In this document: piece after piece, positions 25,472 to 34,231 of the stretch
Layout of the letters: each line of letters begins with the position of its first letter
How positions within the stretch are numbered: the stretch's first letter is position 1
Assembly (NCBI RefSeq): GCF_004000765.1
Contig: NZ_BILW01000021.1
Coordinates: 54,393-118,392, forward strand
Source: Paenibacillus chondroitinus NBRC 15376
Lineage (GTDB): Bacteria > Bacillota > Bacilli > Paenibacillales > NBRC-103111
Length of the DNA stretch: 64,000 nt
Reading direction: 5' to 3'
Position numbers and translations under genes: made by a program
The notes under the pieces: model-generated
What the model was told of the DNA's origin: nothing
What the model saw: the letters and a program-made list of their open reading frames with translations, nothing else
The model's database searches: none

Positions 25472-26302
25472 CTACTGCTTAACTCCCGTGGCTGTAATAG
25501 ATTGAATAAATTGTCTCTGCCCAATTAGAAAAATCAGAAGGGTTGGAAGGGTCGATAGTGTGGCAAGTGCCATTAATTTACCATAGGATTGCACAAAACT
25601 TCCAGTAGCCATAACAGCAATTCCCGCAGTGAGAGTGCGCATTTCCAAATCAGTCACCGTAAAAAACGGCCACACATAATCGTTGAAAACCCCCATAAAC
25701 GTGAAAATTGCTAATGTTGTTACAATCGAAACAGAAGACGGCAGCAGAACGGACGTGAACACATGCCACTTGTTTGCCCCATCCATTTTTGCTGCTTCAA
25801 TAATCTCAATCGGAAACGATTGGAAAAATTGAATCAACAGAAATACGCCAAGCGCACCGCCGGAATATGGCAAAATAAGCACATAATACGTGTTAATCAA
25901 ATTCAGATTACTGAAGTTCAAGTATTGCGGCAGAAATGAAATAATGCCTGGCACCATCAAAGAGCCGACGAACAAGGCGATTAACGTCTTTTTAAAAGGC
26001 AAATCAAGCTTCGTTAACGCGTACGCCGCCATCGTGTCCAGTAGAATGACCAAAAAAGTCGCAGCAAATCCCACAAAAAATGAATTGAAAATCCAACGGA
26101 AAATCGGAACCTCGACGTCACCGCCGACAAATATCGTATGGAAATTATCCCAGGTGAATTCCTGCGGCAATAAATGAAACACAGGAGCCATCACTTCTAC
26201 GTCGGTTTTGAACGAATTCGAAAACATCCACAGGATGGGCAAAATGAATATAATGCCTAATACACTAGCCAACAACACGTAAAATAGCTTTAAAGGTTTC
26301 AA
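25472..26302 (-). CDS. Carbohydrate ABC permease (MalG/AraQ type)
   Basis: 276 residues, six likely membrane helices, EAA loop IEAAKMDGANKWHVFTSVLL. Start is TTG with GGAG 9 bp upstream. Sits 6 bp after the partner permease. Transports the sugar delivered by the 27271-28596 binding protein; ATPase not encoded here. Confidence 0.93.
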   Translation of the reverse strand: MKPLKLFYVLLASVLGIIFILPILWMFSNSFKTDVEVMAPVFHLLPQEFTWDNFHTIFVGGDVEVPIFRWIFNSFFVGFAATFLVILLDTMAAYALTKLDLPFKKTLIALFVGSLMVPGIISFLPQYLNFSNLNLINTYYVLILPYSGGALGVFLLIQFFQSFPIEIIEAAKMDGANKWHVFTSVLLPSSVSIVTTLAIFTFMGVFNDYVWPFFTVTDLEMRTLTAGIAVMATGSFVQSYGKLMALATLSTLPTLLIFLIGQRQFIQSITATGVKQ

Positions 26303-26308
26303 CGTCCT

Positions 26309-27205
26309 CTACTCCTTTCTGTTCGTGACTTTAAATTGAATGACCGATACGATCATAATCGTTAATCCCATCAAAATGGCCATCGCCGATGCCGAGCCAA
26401 TTTCCCGGGCTGTATAAGCTGTTTGTAAGATGCCCATCAGCAGCACCTTGGTCTCGTCTCCGGCATTGCTCATGAGATTGGGCTGGGCAAAAATATTATA
26501 AGAAGCAATCGTAGAAGTAATCAGCACAAAAATGATCACAGGCCGGATCGATGGCAGCGTGATGTTTCTCAGTCTTTCCCAACCATTTGCCCCATCTATT
26601 CTGGCAGCTTCATACAGATCTTCTGGAACGCCATTAAGCGCATTGACAAAGATAATCATATTAAAACCAATCGTCCACCAGAGCGTAGCCACGACCAACG
26701 CAATCCACACAAACGGTTTATCCAGCAGCCAAGGAATCGGGTCAAATTCATGGATTCCCATCTTAGCCAAAAGCAAATTGATGAATCCTCCCGTAACATC
26801 GAACATCCTTTTCCAAATGACCGCCATTACGGTCGCCGAAACCGCATACGGTATGAAGTAAATCGAGCGGAAGAAGGAGCGCAGTTTGGCGGGAAGCGCG
26901 TTTAACAATAAGGCAAAGCCTAAGCCCACGAGGACTAAGAATGGAACAGAAAAGATAACAAATTTCAAAGTCGCTTTCATGCCGATAAAAAAAAGATCAT
27001 TTTCTTGCGTACCCTCTGTGAAAATGCTCTTGTAGTTGTCCAATCCAACAAAAGGATGTACGGGATCGAGCAGGTTATATTGTTTTAGACTAATCACAAA
27101 ACCATAAATAATCGGAATAAGCGTGAACGCCATAAAGGCCACAAAATACGGAAGTATGAATAAGCTGGATGTCAGCTTTGATTTCCAAGAGGATGTTGTA
27201 GGCAA
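26309..27205 (-). CDS. Carbohydrate ABC permease (MalF/AraP type)
   Basis: 298 residues, six likely membrane helices, EAA loop YEAARIDGANGWERLRNITL. TTG start preceded by GGAGGGG. In the same operon as a GH43 arabinosidase-like enzyme, so import of arabinose-containing oligosaccharides is a fair inference. Confidence 0.93.
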   Translation of the reverse strand: MPTTSSWKSKLTSSLFILPYFVAFMAFTLIPIIYGFVISLKQYNLLDPVHPFVGLDNYKSIFTEGTQENDLFFIGMKATLKFVIFSVPFLVLVGLGFALLLNALPAKLRSFFRSIYFIPYAVSATVMAVIWKRMFDVTGGFINLLLAKMGIHEFDPIPWLLDKPFVWIALVVATLWWTIGFNMIIFVNALNGVPEDLYEAARIDGANGWERLRNITLPSIRPVIIFVLITSTIASYNIFAQPNLMSNAGDETKVLLMGILQTAYTAREIGSASAMAILMGLTIMIVSVIQFKVTNRKE

Positions 27206-27230
27206 GGGCTTCCCCTCCTTTTTTTAAAAT

Positions 27231-27259
27231 GGCAGACGGGTAACGTGTACCCGCCTGCC
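27231..27259 (-). other. Intercistronic hairpin after the binding-protein gene
   Basis: GGCAGGCGGGTA pairs with TACCCGTCTGCC (one bulged mismatch) around CACGT; on the minus strand ATTTT then A-rich sequence follows. Same place in the operon as the hairpin at 13293-13330. Could be a partial terminator or an mRNA stabiliser. Confidence 0.7.
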
Positions 27260-27270
27260 TTCGCTCGGTA

Positions 27271-28596
27271 TTATTTTTTGTTCATCGCAATCGTAGATTT
27301 CGCAGCTGCATCGTCAAGGGCGGCTTTAGGATCCTTTTTCCCTTGCAGCGCATTCGCCAGTTCGCTCCAGATACTGTCGGAGATTGGACCCCAGTTCAAA
27401 ACTTTAGGTGCAAATTGCACATAATCAAATTCTTTGGCAACTTCTGTTTGTTGTTGTGTCATCGCCTTAAACGCTGCGCTGTCGCGAACGACTTTGGATG
27501 CAACAGCCTGGCCGGACTCGGCCCAATCGATGGAATTATTCGAGACATATTTCAAGAAATCGCCGACACCAGCCAGCACCGCTGCATCCGTCGTTGATTT
27601 AGGAATGACAAAGTTGTGCGATCCGGCGAAAACAGCTTTTTTCACTGTACCTAATTGCGGCACCTCCGCAACGCCATAGTTCACTTTCGCTTTATCGAAA
27701 GCGTCTTTCGCCCATGGGCCGTTGAAATGCATGGCGCTTTTCCCTTGTTGGAACAAGTTGAAATCGCCGTCCGCCGCCACCGTTGGCGGGGAAACTTTCA
27801 TCGTGGTTAAACTTCTCATGAAGGTAACGGCCTCAACGCCTGCCGGTGAATTGTAGGCAATATTTCCTTTCTCATCCAGGAAGCTGCCGCCATTTTGGAA
27901 TAAGACCGTCGGGAATAAGAAGTTCTGAATCCAGAACGTTGGCATCGCCGCTCCCCAAATTCCTTTGGACGGATCTGTCAGCTTTTTCGCTGCATCAACA
28001 AATTCTTGACGATTCGTTGGAGGAGCCGTGATACCTGCCGCAGCGAATAAATCTTTATTGTAGTACATCACTAATGGGTGAATATCAAGCGGAATGCTGT
28101 ACCATTTGCCATCTTTGGTCGAATAGTCCACCGTTGCTGCCGGGAAGTTGCCCTTATCCACACCTGCGGACTTAGCCACTTCATCTAACGGCTGCAGCAA
28201 ATCTTTGGCAATATACGTAGGCGTTTGGTCAAGATGCATAATGGCCACATCAGGAACCCCTTTTTTCGTCGCAATCGCCGTATCCAGCAGCTTGTAGTAG
28301 TCGCCGTTTGGTTGAATCGTCATTTTTACGTTGTATTTGTCTTGCGATTTATTATAATTGTCCACAATTTTCTTCATAAATGGACCGTCATTACCAGAGA
28401 AAGGGTTCCAGAAGTTGATCGTAATTTTCTCACCGCTTTTTGCCGGTTCTGGCGCTTTAGTCGCTGCTGCTGTTGAAGCAGCTGGTGCTGTTGTCGCCGC
28501 AGCTGGTTCAGCTGTTTTCGTGGTCGAGCATCCCGACAAAACCATGGCAAAAGAAATGCATGTTAAACCGATCACTTTAAAGTTGTTCATTTTCAT
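27271..28596 (-). CDS. ABC transporter sugar-binding lipoprotein
   Basis: 441 residues. Lipobox MVLSGC, then an Ala/Thr/Pro linker and a family 1 binding-protein domain (INFWNPFSGNDGPFMKKIV, PDVAIMHLDQTPTYI, IPLDIHPLVMYYNKDLF). Head of the operon with two permeases and GH43. The AAGGGAGC ribosome binding site is 11 bp upstream. Expression may be catabolite-repressed through the cre-like site about 225 bp upstream. Confidence 0.93.
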   Translation of the reverse strand: MKMNNFKVIGLTCISFAMVLSGCSTTKTAEPAAATTAPAASTAAATKAPEPAKSGEKITINFWNPFSGNDGPFMKKIVDNYNKSQDKYNVKMTIQPNGDYYKLLDTAIATKKGVPDVAIMHLDQTPTYIAKDLLQPLDEVAKSAGVDKGNFPAATVDYSTKDGKWYSIPLDIHPLVMYYNKDLFAAAGITAPPTNRQEFVDAAKKLTDPSKGIWGAAMPTFWIQNFLFPTVLFQNGGSFLDEKGNIAYNSPAGVEAVTFMRSLTTMKVSPPTVAADGDFNLFQQGKSAMHFNGPWAKDAFDKAKVNYGVAEVPQLGTVKKAVFAGSHNFVIPKSTTDAAVLAGVGDFLKYVSNNSIDWAESGQAVASKVVRDSAAFKAMTQQQTEVAKEFDYVQFAPKVLNWGPISDSIWSELANALQGKKDPKAALDDAAAKSTIAMNKK

Positions 28597-28819
28597 CCTG
28601 TTTCCAAGCTCCCTTCAATTTAAACACAGATTATAGTAGTTGCATCTCAGGACCCTCTTGTGTCAAAATTGTAGTGATGATTGAATTTCGCCAAAAATTC
28701 AGTCTCACTACCGACGAGCGATAATAAGGCGTGCCCACACCAATGGACCCTTATATCGCTTTTTCTTTGTCGAACCCCCTCTTCCATTTCTTACTCGCAA
28801 CTTAACTATAATCATTTCA

Positions 28820-28833
28820 AGAAAACGTTACCA
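28820..28833. promoter_or_regulatory. cre-like site upstream of the arabinoside importer operon
   Basis: AGAAAACGTTACCA differs from cre consensus TGWAARCGYTWNCW only at the first base. Lies near a possible minus-strand -10 (TATAGT, 28804-28810). No AraR-type TTGTACGTACAA palindrome is seen in 28600-28957. Apart from this and the terminator at 28895-28925, nothing was recognised between 28597 and 28957. Confidence 0.45.
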
Positions 28834-28894
28834 TGACGATATTCAAGAACCTTTGGACATATTTTCAGATAAAGCTACTCCTCGCCACAAAACG

Positions 28895-28926
28895 CAAAAA
28901 AGCCCCGAGCTATCGCTCGAAGCCTC
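28895..28926 (-). terminator. Intrinsic terminator of the 56-residue gene
   Basis: Minus strand GCTTCGAGC, ATAG loop, GCTCGGGGC, followed by TTTTTT. Confidence 0.75.
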
Positions 28927-28957
28927 CTCGCCCACATCCATCCCTTCTGGAAATTAA

Positions 28958-29128
28958 TTAGGATTTCTGATGGTTTGTATAAATACCAACGACAGATAGC
29001 AACGCAGCAACACCATTGGCAATCGCGTTCATATCCGCATCTTTAATAAGGTCCATACCATATGCGTCCAAAATCAATTTGGCTGCACCGATTAAGCCCA
29101 AAGTTAACGTGTAGTAGTTTACTTTCAT
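28958..29128 (-). CDS. Small two-helix membrane protein (holin-like size and layout)
   Basis: 56 residues, MKVNYYTLTLGLIGAAKLIL onwards, with hydrophobic stretches at about 6-20 and 37-50 and a short polar end (TNHQKS). AGGAGGTGAGAG precedes the ATG. Layout resembles small phage-type holins, but no phage genes are near; function unknown. Followed by its own terminator. Confidence 0.65.
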   Translation of the reverse strand: MKVNYYTLTLGLIGAAKLILDAYGMDLIKDADMNAIANGVAALLSVVGIYTNHQKS

Positions 29129-29218
29129 CTCTCTCACCTCCTATGAAAATAGGATGCTATATTCTATGAGAGAGACTTGGCATCGGACATGTCCAAATGA
29201 CAGTGATGCAGAAGCACA

Positions 29219-29250
29219 AAAAAAGCCGCCACCTCATTCAAGGCGGCAGC
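29219..29250 (-). terminator. Intrinsic terminator after the SLH-domain gene
   Basis: Minus strand GCCGCC, 11-nt loop, GGCGGC, then seven T. Confidence 0.88.
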
Positions 29251-29260
29251 ATGCCACTAC

Positions 29261-30163
29261 TTATGGCGAGACCGCTGGTTTAGCGATCGCATTATATTTG
29301 GAAGATACAAACGTTTCCGCCTTTGCTTCTGTAATCACTTGCGGATACATCATGCCTGGCTTTGGCTGCTGAATCGTGTACCGAATGACAGCCTGCCCAT
29401 CTGTTTGGAACTCGATCGCCTGTATAGCAAGGCCATATCCGGGACTCGGCATTTCTTTGGACAATGTCACTTTATTGACTTCGTCATTCACCTTCTCAAC
29501 TTTCACCGAGACCTCTTCAACCGGAGCCTGGTTCTGCGCATGCGATTCTACAAATTGAATCGCCTGATAAACCCAGCTGGCTGCTTCGCCACGTGTAAGC
29601 TCAGCTTTCGGATTGAACCTGCCTTCACTATCCAGCTGTGTGATTTTGTACAATAGCAATCTTTGCAGAGTGCCCTGGTAATTGATGTTAATTTGATCCT
29701 CATCCTTGATCACAATAAACATTTTAACAAGCGGGAAATTGCCTTTCGTTTCAAGAGCGCGGACTAATAAATCCCCGAATTGCTCACGTGAAATGGTTGC
29801 GTTCGGATTCACATCCTTGGGAATGTCCAGTCCGTTATAATGAGCAATGATGAAGGCGTCTGCATACCAAGCATCATTTGGAACATTCGTGTATGTGTCC
29901 GACGCCAATGGCTGCTTGATGAAACGTATCGTATCCATATTCAAATTCAAGCCTTTTACAATCATTTGCACGCTTTGCGCATAGCTGATTTTCCCTTTTG
30001 GCACATAGTGCTCGCTGTCAATTCCGCTTACAATCCCGCGGTCTTTCAACGCCATAACAGCATCGGATTGACCTTCTTCCAGATCAGAAAAGGCAAATGC
30101 CGAACTAACGGTCAATGAGCTGATCAACAAGGTCGTTAATGTGATGGCTGCTAATTTTTTCAT
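29261..30163 (-). CDS. Secreted S-layer-homology protein with PrcB-like C-terminal domain
   Basis: 300 residues. Signal peptide ending SSAFAF, then three SLH-type units (FSDLEEGQSDAVMALKDRGI; YTNVPNDAWYADAFIIAHYN; ITQLDSEGRFNPKAELTRGE) that bind pyruvylated secondary wall polymer. The last 70 residues (GYGLAIQAIEFQT, IQQPKPGMMYPQVITEA) resemble the PrcB C-terminal domain. The ATG at 30163 has AAAGGAG 9 bp upstream; the longer frame is discarded. Likely cell-surface; role unknown. Confidence 0.85.
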   Translation of the reverse strand: MKKLAAITLTTLLISSLTVSSAFAFSDLEEGQSDAVMALKDRGIVSGIDSEHYVPKGKISYAQSVQMIVKGLNLNMDTIRFIKQPLASDTYTNVPNDAWYADAFIIAHYNGLDIPKDVNPNATISREQFGDLLVRALETKGNFPLVKMFIVIKDEDQININYQGTLQRLLLYKITQLDSEGRFNPKAELTRGEAASWVYQAIQFVESHAQNQAPVEEVSVKVEKVNDEVNKVTLSKEMPSPGYGLAIQAIEFQTDGQAVIRYTIQQPKPGMMYPQVITEAKAETFVSSKYNAIAKPAVSP

Positions 30164-30268
30164 CCTCATTCTCTCCTTTACCATTTTTGTGATGACTCGA
30201 TCTGTAGTTACCCTCTTAACGTAAGCCGTTCGAAAAATGTTGCAAAATTTCCCATGAAAACTCATCGT

Positions 30269-30432
30269 TCAGCCAAGCAGCTGACGCAAGTCCGCTTTGA
30301 TCGACTCATCCATCATCTCGTTTCTTGCAAGCTCTATTATGATTTCTTCTATAAACCGCTTCCGCCTAGCGCATAAGGAATGTCAAACTCAGTAAGTTTA
30401 TCTGTTATCCGTGCAAGATTTTTTATTTCCAT
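30269..30432 (-). pseudogene. Remnant of a nucleotidyltransferase-like gene
   Basis: From an ATG at 30432 with GGAG upstream the minus strand reads MEIKNLARITDKLTEF then DIPYALGGSGL and a TAG at 30349. IPYALGGSGL is the start of a minimal-nucleotidyltransferase active site, but the expected DxD part is missing. In another frame the sequence continues RRKRFIEEIIIELARNEMMD up to a TGA at 30269. Looks like a gene with an internal deletion and frameshift. It occupies most of the 370-bp gap between the SLH and TerC-like genes. Confidence 0.45.
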
Positions 30433-30531
30433 TAATGTTCTCCAATAGTATTTGGTTTATTTTGGAATCTCAATCATATAATGATCTTAGTTTCTAAGGA
30501 CAGGCCGATGTCCTGGAAAGGAAGACCAAGG

Positions 30532-31161
30532 ATGCAGAATTGGTTTATCATTTTCATATACAATTTATTTACCAACGTCGATAACGCCATTATGATTCAA
30601 AATTCCCTTAACCGATATAGCCTGAGAAGTAAATTCAAATTGTACCTACTTGGACTCTTATGCTTGCTGCGCATCATCTTCATCGCTTGTGTCCAATCCT
30701 CGTATCGAATTCCTTATATCAACTTGGCTACAGCCGCTATCATGTTATTTTTTGCGATTCGAATGGTTCTGCCCAAGAATCAAATGAGAAAACATTTCTC
30801 ATTATTATGGATTTTCAGCAGCGTAGCTTCTTTGGATCTAGTCATGAGCATCGACAGTATTCTGCTATCGGCCAGACTTTCGGATAATGTCGCTTTTATT
30901 GCAACAGGCGTACTCCCGGCTTTATTGCTTCTGTTCTTTTTCTCCTCCAAAATGGAAATGTTTTTTTTCAAGATGCCCTGGCTCGAAATCGTCATAGCCG
31001 GCTTACTGGCGCAACTAGCTGTTCTGCAAATAAAAAAAGAACCAGGTATCCTGCTGCTGCTTCAAGAGGAATGGTTCGATTTGGTGGGCATCATCACGAT
31101 GTGCGTGATTTGCGCGGTGGGTTGGTATAATTTCTTAAGAAGCCGATCTTACCCGATGTGA
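30532..31161 (+). CDS. TerC/YjbE-family membrane protein
   Basis: 209 residues, about seven hydrophobic segments. NLFTNVDNAIMIQNSL near the N-terminus and LDLVMSIDSILLSARLSD in the middle are the paired acidic membrane motifs of TerC-like proteins, linked to metal (often manganese) export or loading of secreted enzymes. ATG at 30532 chosen with AAGGAAGACCAAGG upstream; the frame begins at 30481. Confidence 0.75.
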   Translation: MQNWFIIFIYNLFTNVDNAIMIQNSLNRYSLRSKFKLYLLGLLCLLRIIFIACVQSSYRIPYINLATAAIMLFFAIRMVLPKNQMRKHFSLLWIFSSVASLDLVMSIDSILLSARLSDNVAFIATGVLPALLLLFFFSSKMEMFFFKMPWLEIVIAGLLAQLAVLQIKKEPGILLLLQEEWFDLVGIITMCVICAVGWYNFLRSRSYPM

Positions 31162-31199
31162 TCGCCATCCCTTCGATTGGACGACTCAGTTACAGCTAG

Positions 31200-32765
31200 C
31201 TAGTCTTTTAGCTCCAATAGTGCCAAAGCACCTTCGTGCTCCGGGGCAAAATTCCGTGTAAGCTCTGCGTAACGCCTAGCTGCTTCGACATCCCCGACCT
31301 CATAATAGCAGATCGCCATATCATAGAGGACATCCGGATTCTGATGGTAAGCTTCTTCCGTTTTCTCGAAAAAGACACTGGCATCTTGATACATCTCCAT
31401 CTGATACAAAAGCGCTGCGCACTCCAAAGCCATTTCATGCCGCTCCTTCATCGGGTAGTATCCTTCCCACATCTGGTAAATGCCAAGACGTATGTCAGAG
31501 TATATGCCTTCCTCACACATCGGCAGCAGCTCTGTCAGTCGTCCTACAAATTGCAGGAAAAACTGAGCATCATACCCGCATAATCGCCAAAAGGCAAGAC
31601 ATTGAGGCACTTCCAGCTGTTCCAAATAACCATCGAGCCATTCTTTCACCGTGATAAAATCGTCCGGCCCATACCGCTCGATAAATCGTCGATAGGCTAA
31701 ACGAGTGTTTCCATACCCGGCTGGCTGAGTGAGCATCAACATACAACCAATGTTCAGGTGATGATAAGGATGCTGTGTAAACAGACACAGAGCCCCTTTT
31801 TGCTCCCAAACTTCGTTCAGGGCATGATAGTTCGCTGTTAACGAGAAACTGCCGTGATGGATCAGCTGCGGCGGCTCACAGTACTCCCAGCTTTCCAGCC
31901 GGTGGTCTCCCTTGTCAGCAGTAAGCAGAACGAATCCTTCCCTCGAAAGTTGATTCAACCGGTCAAGACATTGCAAACCAATTACCGGAAATAGGATGTG
32001 AGAATCTTCCAATTTTTGGGTGTATTGCGCAATAACGCTGCTGTACGCATACGATTGTTGCTCGTATTCCTCAGCAAGCCGATATTCATACTCGACCGTT
32101 GCGCTTTCCAGCATATCAGCTGCACTGCCACCAGTGACCTCATCGTTGAAATGCAGCGATACCCTACAATCATAGACGCGCTTATCATCCACATAGAGCA
32201 GCTCCTGCGGGATGCTATCGAAAAAATAATTCGCAATCACCAGCAGCGGTTGCTGCAAATCTCCGTTTCGGACACTGATGCCGCTTTCCGTCAAGTTCAG
32301 CTCGGCATCTTGCACGGCATCGAACTGAGCAAAATCCAGAACCCCCTGCGCCACAAAAGGCTGCAAACTTGGGTGCTGCTGCCAGTAAGCCAAATTCTTG
32401 AGCGCCAAATCCGTCATAACATAACGAAATGCAGGCAGAGCCATTCCCGCATAATCCCTCATGGCGCACAATTCCTTCAGTACATGAAAGGCGAGCCGAC
32501 CGGAGCCTGCACCAAGCTCAACGATCGTAACAGACTCAGATAGAGACCCTAGCTGTGCTCGATCTTGCAGAAAACCAAATATAATCTCCGCATAGGAGGT
32601 AGCTATCACCGGATTACTTGTGATGTACTCAGGGACTTCGTTATTTTGCCATGCGCTTATGCCCATCTCTTCATAATAGGCTCGCTGCAGCTCCCAGATG
32701 GGAGATTCACTGAACCGATACATTTTTTGATCGTTCGTTACCATATAATTGAACCTACTTTTCAT
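31200..32765 (-). CDS. SAM-dependent methyltransferase (MidA-like) with TPR-like C-terminus
   Basis: 521 residues. Residues about 80-110 hold the SAM-binding strand VTIVELGAGSGRLAFHVLKE; YVMTDLALKNLAYWQQHP and VIANYFFDSIPQELLYV follow, as in the NDUFAF7/MidA group. The last 90 residues form helical repeats (ALLYQMEMYQDASVFFEKTE, VLYDMAICYYEVGDVEAARR), consistent with TPR. Substrate, probably a protein, unknown. Transcribed after the Lon-like protease gene with 16 bp between. Confidence 0.82.
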   Translation of the reverse strand: MKSRFNYMVTNDQKMYRFSESPIWELQRAYYEEMGISAWQNNEVPEYITSNPVIATSYAEIIFGFLQDRAQLGSLSESVTIVELGAGSGRLAFHVLKELCAMRDYAGMALPAFRYVMTDLALKNLAYWQQHPSLQPFVAQGVLDFAQFDAVQDAELNLTESGISVRNGDLQQPLLVIANYFFDSIPQELLYVDDKRVYDCRVSLHFNDEVTGGSAADMLESATVEYEYRLAEEYEQQSYAYSSVIAQYTQKLEDSHILFPVIGLQCLDRLNQLSREGFVLLTADKGDHRLESWEYCEPPQLIHHGSFSLTANYHALNEVWEQKGALCLFTQHPYHHLNIGCMLMLTQPAGYGNTRLAYRRFIERYGPDDFITVKEWLDGYLEQLEVPQCLAFWRLCGYDAQFFLQFVGRLTELLPMCEEGIYSDIRLGIYQMWEGYYPMKERHEMALECAALLYQMEMYQDASVFFEKTEEAYHQNPDVLYDMAICYYEVGDVEAARRYAELTRNFAPEHEGALALLELKD

Positions 32766-32781
32766 AAATGTTGGTGAAAGA

Positions 32782-34155
32782 CTAAGGACAGGAAAGCTGG
32801 CCCGCCGCTTGTTTCGGGTGATCTTTCAACCACTTCAGAATATCATCTAACGTGCGCACGGGCACGATCTGCAGGCTCTGCGCCCCTTTCTTCGCTTCCG
32901 CCTCATTCGCGGCCGGGACAAAAAAAACGTCGGCATTCGTTCTGCTAATGGTGTAGGCCTTCTGTTCCAGTCCGCCTACAGGACCGATGGTGCCGTCCGG
33001 TTCCATGGTTCCCGTGCCCGCAACATGATTCCCGTAGGTTACACCGCAAGGAGTAAGTTGATCAATCAACGTTAACGCCAGCATAGCACCATGGGAAGGT
33101 CCGCCTTCATGCAATAAATAATCATGATAACTCACAAGGATTGGCACATCATACTGCACCTCGTTCTCAACTTGTATGCCGAAGGCAGCACGACTCGGAT
33201 CATCCGGATTCGCGCGTGTCTTAGCCTGTAAACTGACTTGCTTGCCGCCGCGCAGCACCATGAGGGCCACTTGATCATTGGGCTTGACTGATTTCATACG
33301 CTCAGTGAGTTCTTGGACTGTGGTGACAGCCTGTCCATTCACCTGTTGGATCACATCCCCTAACTGAATCTGGGCGCTCGCCGGGCTATCTTTGAGAATG
33401 GCTGTGATACGAACACCGTCGGATGTGATTCCCTTCCCTTTTCCGACCTTTTGAAAAGCAACCGCACTTCCCGCGGCATTCGCATCGGCCTTCATGAGCC
33501 TTACTTCTTGATTGTATTCGCCTAACGTCATCCCTAAATTTTCGACTTCAAATGAATACTTCGCGAAGAGCTTCGCATATATCCAATCGATCGGAAATGC
33601 GGGACGTTCAAACACCAGCACCCCTGAGATGTCTCCATGAACATTACTTTCACTGGTATGTGCATATCGGTTCATATTTAGCGTCAGGCCAGGATACGTC
33701 ACTAAATACTTAGTCGGCCAAAACATCACTAACATCAAACCTACCGTTGCAGCAAAAAGACTTATACTTTTTATAGGCAGCTTGCGCCCTTTGCGTTCAT
33801 GAACGAATAAATCCACAAAAACTAGCAACCAGGTCAAAATAAATGCCCCTGCCGAATACTCTAACTTCTTTGGTACCGTCAATAAGATGATGATACAGGC
33901 CAGGCCTGCCACGATGATGGACGCAGCTCTCACCCACATCCCTGCCTGTCTGTGCGACCTTAAGTGGACGAGTGAACCCGTGATCCAAAGCAGTGGAATG
34001 AGGATGAGGACATAGATAAGTTCATCAATCATATCAATCCAGTAGATTGTAGAGCTGAGCCGCAGCGGGTCCGGGAGCCAAATCAACTCCCCCAGAACAA
34101 CTAATAGCAGCGTCAGAACCATAGCCGAATAGTATAACTTTTTCCAAAGAGCCAT
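32782..34155 (-). CDS. Membrane-bound PDZ and Lon-like (S16) serine protease
   Basis: 457 residues. Four or so N-terminal transmembrane helices (residues 5-150), a PDZ domain (VRITAILKDSPASAQIQLGD), then the S16 domain with catalytic Ser in HEGGPSHGAMLALTLID and catalytic Lys in GGLEQKAYTISRTN. No ATPase domain, as in YlbL/SepM proteases. The active site faces outside. The ATG at 34155 is preferred (AAAGG 9 bp upstream). The extra membrane helices compared with YlbL are noteworthy. Confidence 0.88.
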   Translation of the reverse strand: MALWKKLYYSAMVLTLLLVVLGELIWLPDPLRLSSTIYWIDMIDELIYVLILIPLLWITGSLVHLRSHRQAGMWVRAASIIVAGLACIIILLTVPKKLEYSAGAFILTWLLVFVDLFVHERKGRKLPIKSISLFAATVGLMLVMFWPTKYLVTYPGLTLNMNRYAHTSESNVHGDISGVLVFERPAFPIDWIYAKLFAKYSFEVENLGMTLGEYNQEVRLMKADANAAGSAVAFQKVGKGKGITSDGVRITAILKDSPASAQIQLGDVIQQVNGQAVTTVQELTERMKSVKPNDQVALMVLRGGKQVSLQAKTRANPDDPSRAAFGIQVENEVQYDVPILVSYHDYLLHEGGPSHGAMLALTLIDQLTPCGVTYGNHVAGTGTMEPDGTIGPVGGLEQKAYTISRTNADVFFVPAANEAEAKKGAQSLQIVPVRTLDDILKWLKDHPKQAAGQLSCP

Positions 34156-34176
34156 CCTATGCATCCTTTCCTATGT

Positions 34177-34222
34177 AAAAAAGTAGCTGACGCTCTCGTA
34201 TGGAGAGTTCGCTACTTTTTTC
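34177..34222. terminator. Intrinsic terminator after the hisA-like gene
   Basis: AAAAAGTAGC...GCTACTTTTT outer stem with an inner CTCTC/GGAGAG stem; T-run on both strands. Confidence 0.82.
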
Positions 34223-34231
34223 AACTCAACT

